The notes below the pieces were generated by a model, which ran no database searches, was not told where the DNA came from, and worked only from the letters and a program-made list of their open reading frames with translations. The translations under genes were made by a program, and so were the position numbers. Shown here in pieces: positions 3,820-6,141 of a DNA stretch of 6,141 nt. Numbering within the stretch: position 1 is the first letter of the stretch; each line of letters starts with the position of its first letter. Source of the DNA: Pedosphaera sp. (GTDB lineage Bacteria > Verrucomicrobiota > Verrucomicrobiia > Limisphaerales > SIAT01); contig SIAT01000111.1 in the NCBI GenBank assembly GCA_009691645.1, forward strand, positions 1 through 6,141. The letters run 5' to 3'.

Positions 3820-6141
3820 TTACTTCTTGGCGGACTTGAGGTCCGCGATGGCCGCTTGGGCGGCGGCGAGGCGGGCAACGGGCACGCGGTAGGGCGAGCA
3901 CGAGACGTAGCTGAGGCCGAGCTTGTGGCAGAACTTCACAGACTCCGGGTCGCCACCGTGTTCGCCACAGATGCCGAGTTTGATGCCGGGGCGGGTCTTG
4001 CGGCCCTTCTCGATCGCGATCTGCATCAGCTGGCCGACGCCAGTCTGGTCGATGGAGGCGAACGGGTTCTTCTTCATGATCTCGGACTCTTGGTAGGCAC
4101 CGAGGAAGGAGCCGGAGTCGTCGCGCGACATGCCGAGGCAAGTCTGCGTGAGGTCATTCGTACCGAAGCTGAAGAACTCGGCGGTGTGCGCGATTTCGTC
4201 GGCGGTGAGGGCACCGCGCGGGATCTCGATCATGGTGCCGACGCTGTAGGCAATCTTGGTCTTCTTCTCGGTCATGACGGCTTTCGCGACTTGGTGCACG
4301 AGCTCGGTCTGGAGATCGAGTTCCTTCTTGAAGCCGACGAGCGGGATCATGATCTCGGGCTTGGCCTTGAAGCCGGCCTTGTTCGCATCGGCGGCGGCCT
4401 CGAAGACGGCGCGGGCCTGCATGGCGGTGATTTCTGGATACTTGATACCGAGACGGCAGCCGCGGAAGCCGAGCATGGGGTTGAACTCATGCAGCTCGTG
4501 GACCCGGTGCTGGATTTTCTCGACGGGAACGTTGAGTTTCCGGGCGAGATCCATTTGCGCTTCCTTGGAGTTCGGGAGGAACTCGTGGAGGGGCGGGTCG
4601 AGGAAACGAATCGTGGCCGGGTAGCCCTTCAACGCCTTGAAGATCCCGAAGAAATCCGCGCGCTGATAGGGGAGGAGTTTCGCGAGGGCGGCTTGGCGGT
4701 CGGCCAAGTTGCCCGCGAGGATCATCTCGCGCATGGCGTCGATGCGATCCCCTTCGAAGAACATGTGCTCGGTGCGGGTGAGGCCGATGCCGACGGCGCC
4801 GAATGCGATCGCTTGCGCGGTCTGTTCGGGAGTGTCGGCATTGGTGCGGACTTGGAGCTTGGTGGCTTTTTCGCACCACTTCATGAGCTGCACGTAGCTC
4901 TTGAACTTCTCGGTCGCCTGCGCGGCTTTGTCGCCATTGATGAGGCCCGCGACGATTTCGGAGGGAGCGGTCGCGATCTGGCCCGCGTAAACGACTCCGA
5001 TCGTGCCATCGATGGAGAGGAAGTCGCCCTCCGCGTAGGACTTGCCCGCAACGGTGACGGTCTTCTTGTCGTAATCGACGTGGAGTGACGCGGCACCGCA
5101 GACGCAGACTTTGCCCATCTGGCGAGCAACGAGGGCGGCGTGGGAAGAGACCCCACCGCGAGCGGTGAGAATACCTTCGGCCGCGATCATGCCGCGCAAA
5201 TCTTCAGGCGAGGTCTCGACGCGCACGAGGAGGACTTTTTCGCCCTTCTCAGCGGCGATGACGGCGCGGTCGGCGTTGAAGTAAATCTTGCCGGTGGCGG
5301 CGCCGGGGCCGGCCGGGAGACCGGTGGCAATGACGGTCGCTTTCTTGGCGTCAGCGAGGTTGAAGATCGGCGCGAGGAGTTGTTCGAGTTGGTCGGCGGG
5401 GTTGCGCGTGATCGCGGTTTCCCAGCTGATGAGCTTTTCCTTCACCATATCGATGGAGAACTTGAGCGCGGCGGCGGCGGTGCGCTTGCCGTTGCGCGTT
5501 TGGAGCATGAACAACTTGCCTTCTTGGATTGTGAATTCGATGTCCTGCACGTCCTTGAAATGTTTCTCGAGGGTGGCGCGAACTTTCATCAGTTCGGCGT
5601 AGGACTTCGGCATCTGGTCCTTCAACTTGAGGACGGGCTCGGGCGTGCGGACGCCGGCGACGACGTCTTCGCCTTGGGCGTTGATGAGGAACTCGCCGTA
5701 GAATTCGTTCGTGCCGTTCGCGGGATTGCGGGTGAACGCGACGCCGGAGCCGGAGGTCTCACCGGTGTTACCGTAGACCATGGCCTGAACGTTGACGGCG
5801 GTGCCCCACTCGGAGGGGATGCCGTATTTGGCGCGGTAAACCTTGGCGCGATCGTTCATCCAGGAACCGAAGACGGCGCCGGCGGCACCGCGAAGTTGGT
5901 CCCAAGGATTGTTGGGGAAAGATTTTCCGGTGCGGTCTTTGACAAGGGCTTTGAAGCGCTTGACGAGTTCCTGCTGGTCGGCGGCGGTCAGATCGCTGTC
6001 GATGATGTCGCGGTGGTAGGTCTCGTGCTTGAACGCGTGAATGACGGACTCGAAGGGATCGTGGTCTTCGCCTTCGCGTTTTTGGACGCCGATGACGACG
6101 TCGCCATACATCTGGATGAAGCGGCGGTAGCAGTCCCAGGC
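3820..6141 (-). CDS. ppdK: Pyruvate phosphate dikinase (N-terminus outside window)
   Basis: Interconverts ATP + pyruvate + phosphate and AMP + PEP + pyrophosphate in the cytosol, in either gluconeogenic or PPi-linked glycolytic direction. The frame is open to the right edge, beginning AWDCYRRFIQMYGDVV. The 773 visible residues lack roughly the first 120-130 of an approximately 900-residue protein. Counting from the edge, the ATP-grasp part shows SGSGVAFTRNP (about 121-140). The swivelling phosphohistidine domain has TARGGVSSHAALVAR with catalytic His334 (C. symbiosum H455). The C-terminal PEP/pyruvate TIM barrel has RTEHMFF (Arg456), RFLDPPLHE (Arg512), GTMIEIPR (Glu639), FGTNDLTQ (Asn662/Asp663) and CGEHGGDP with general-acid Cys725 (C831). 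It ends YVSCSPYRVPVARLAAAQA, as usual. All catalytic residues visible are intact. The hinge after the His domain is about 15 residues longer than in C. symbiosum. It has its own terminator and is not part of the GH84 operon. Confidence 0.98.
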   Translation of the reverse strand, partial: AWDCYRRFIQMYGDVVIGVQKREGEDHDPFESVIHAFKHETYHRDIIDSDLTAADQQELVKRFKALVKDRTGKSFPNNPWDQLRGAAGAVFGSWMNDRAKVYRAKYGIPSEWGTAVNVQAMVYGNTGETSGSGVAFTRNPANGTNEFYGEFLINAQGEDVVAGVRTPEPVLKLKDQMPKSYAELMKVRATLEKHFKDVQDIEFTIQEGKLFMLQTRNGKRTAAAALKFSIDMVKEKLISWETAITRNPADQLEQLLAPIFNLADAKKATVIATGLPAGPGAATGKIYFNADRAVIAAEKGEKVLLVRVETSPEDLRGMIAAEGILTARGGVSSHAALVARQMGKVCVCGAASLHVDYDKKTVTVAGKSYAEGDFLSIDGTIGVVYAGQIATAPSEIVAGLINGDKAAQATEKFKSYVQLMKWCEKATKLQVRTNADTPEQTAQAIAFGAVGIGLTRTEHMFFEGDRIDAMREMILAGNLADRQAALAKLLPYQRADFFGIFKALKGYPATIRFLDPPLHEFLPNSKEAQMDLARKLNVPVEKIQHRVHELHEFNPMLGFRGCRLGIKYPEITAMQARAVFEAAADANKAGFKAKPEIMIPLVGFKKELDLQTELVHQVAKAVMTEKKTKIAYSVGTMIEIPRGALTADEIAHTAEFFSFGTNDLTQTCLGMSRDDSGSFLGAYQESEIMKKNPFASIDQTGVGQLMQIAIEKGRKTRPGIKLGICGEHGGDPESVKFCHKLGLSYVSCSPYRVPVARLAAAQAAIADLKSAKK

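Noticed and set aside
3525..3878. Minus-strand open frame over the ppdK 3' end and spacer
   Set aside because: It gives low-complexity Pro/Ser/Arg text, crosses a terminator and an IS end, and overlaps ppdK out of frame.
3652..5088. 478-codon open frame on the plus strand opposite ppdK
   Set aside because: It is antisense to a conserved PPDK, is rich in Gly/Glu/Asp/Leu/Arg, and has no domain. Long antisense frames are expected in high-GC coding DNA with strong codon bias.

Overview
This is high-GC bacterial DNA in which every recognisable gene lies on the minus strand. It holds two transcription units of normal genes with a broken insertion sequence between them. The lineage cannot be fixed from sequence alone. 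The weak or absent Shine-Dalgarno sites, the bacterial PPDK, the IS3-type element and the GH84 gene would fit a Verrucomicrobiota bacterium of the Opitutaceae type; this is inference, at moderate to low confidence.

Layout, right to left (the direction of transcription). Bases 6141-3820 carry most of a pyruvate phosphate dikinase gene (ppdK), whose 5' end lies outside the window. After its stop codon come a small REP-like hairpin (3791-3815) and a strong intrinsic terminator (3746-3776). Bases 3560-3745 are non-coding, G/A-rich on the plus strand. Bases about 3559-2816 are a left-end remnant of an IS3-family element: an intact orfA, an A7 programmed-frameshift site, and an orfB with a one-base frameshift that is cut off after the first Asp of the DDE triad. 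About 80 bases of unassigned sequence follow. Bases 2736-1 are a tight three-gene operon: a GH84 beta-N-acetylglucosaminidase, a GNAT acetyltransferase and a PTS EIIC permease of the lactose/cellobiose family, cut by the window edge. Both gene junctions are ATGA overlaps.

The most striking point is that the first two operon genes are, in order and without a gap, a split version of animal O-GlcNAcase (OGA). The first protein carries the GH84 barrel with all the human catalytic and substrate-binding residues at matching spacing. It also carries the helical stalk and even the linker that in human OGA precedes the C-terminal pseudo-acetyltransferase. The second protein starts exactly where that human domain starts and ends with the same LGRSL-type motif. 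Unlike the human domain, it keeps an acetyl-CoA P-loop (RxxGxG).

Working model (inference): the EIIC imports or facilitates uptake of a GlcNAc-containing sugar. The cytosolic GH84 enzyme, which has no signal peptide, releases GlcNAc from it, and the GNAT acetylates an amino sugar or another partner. PPDK interconverts pyruvate and PEP, and PEP is the PTS phosphate donor, but ppdK is separately terminated and no direct link is shown. No rRNA, tRNA or CRISPR array was seen.
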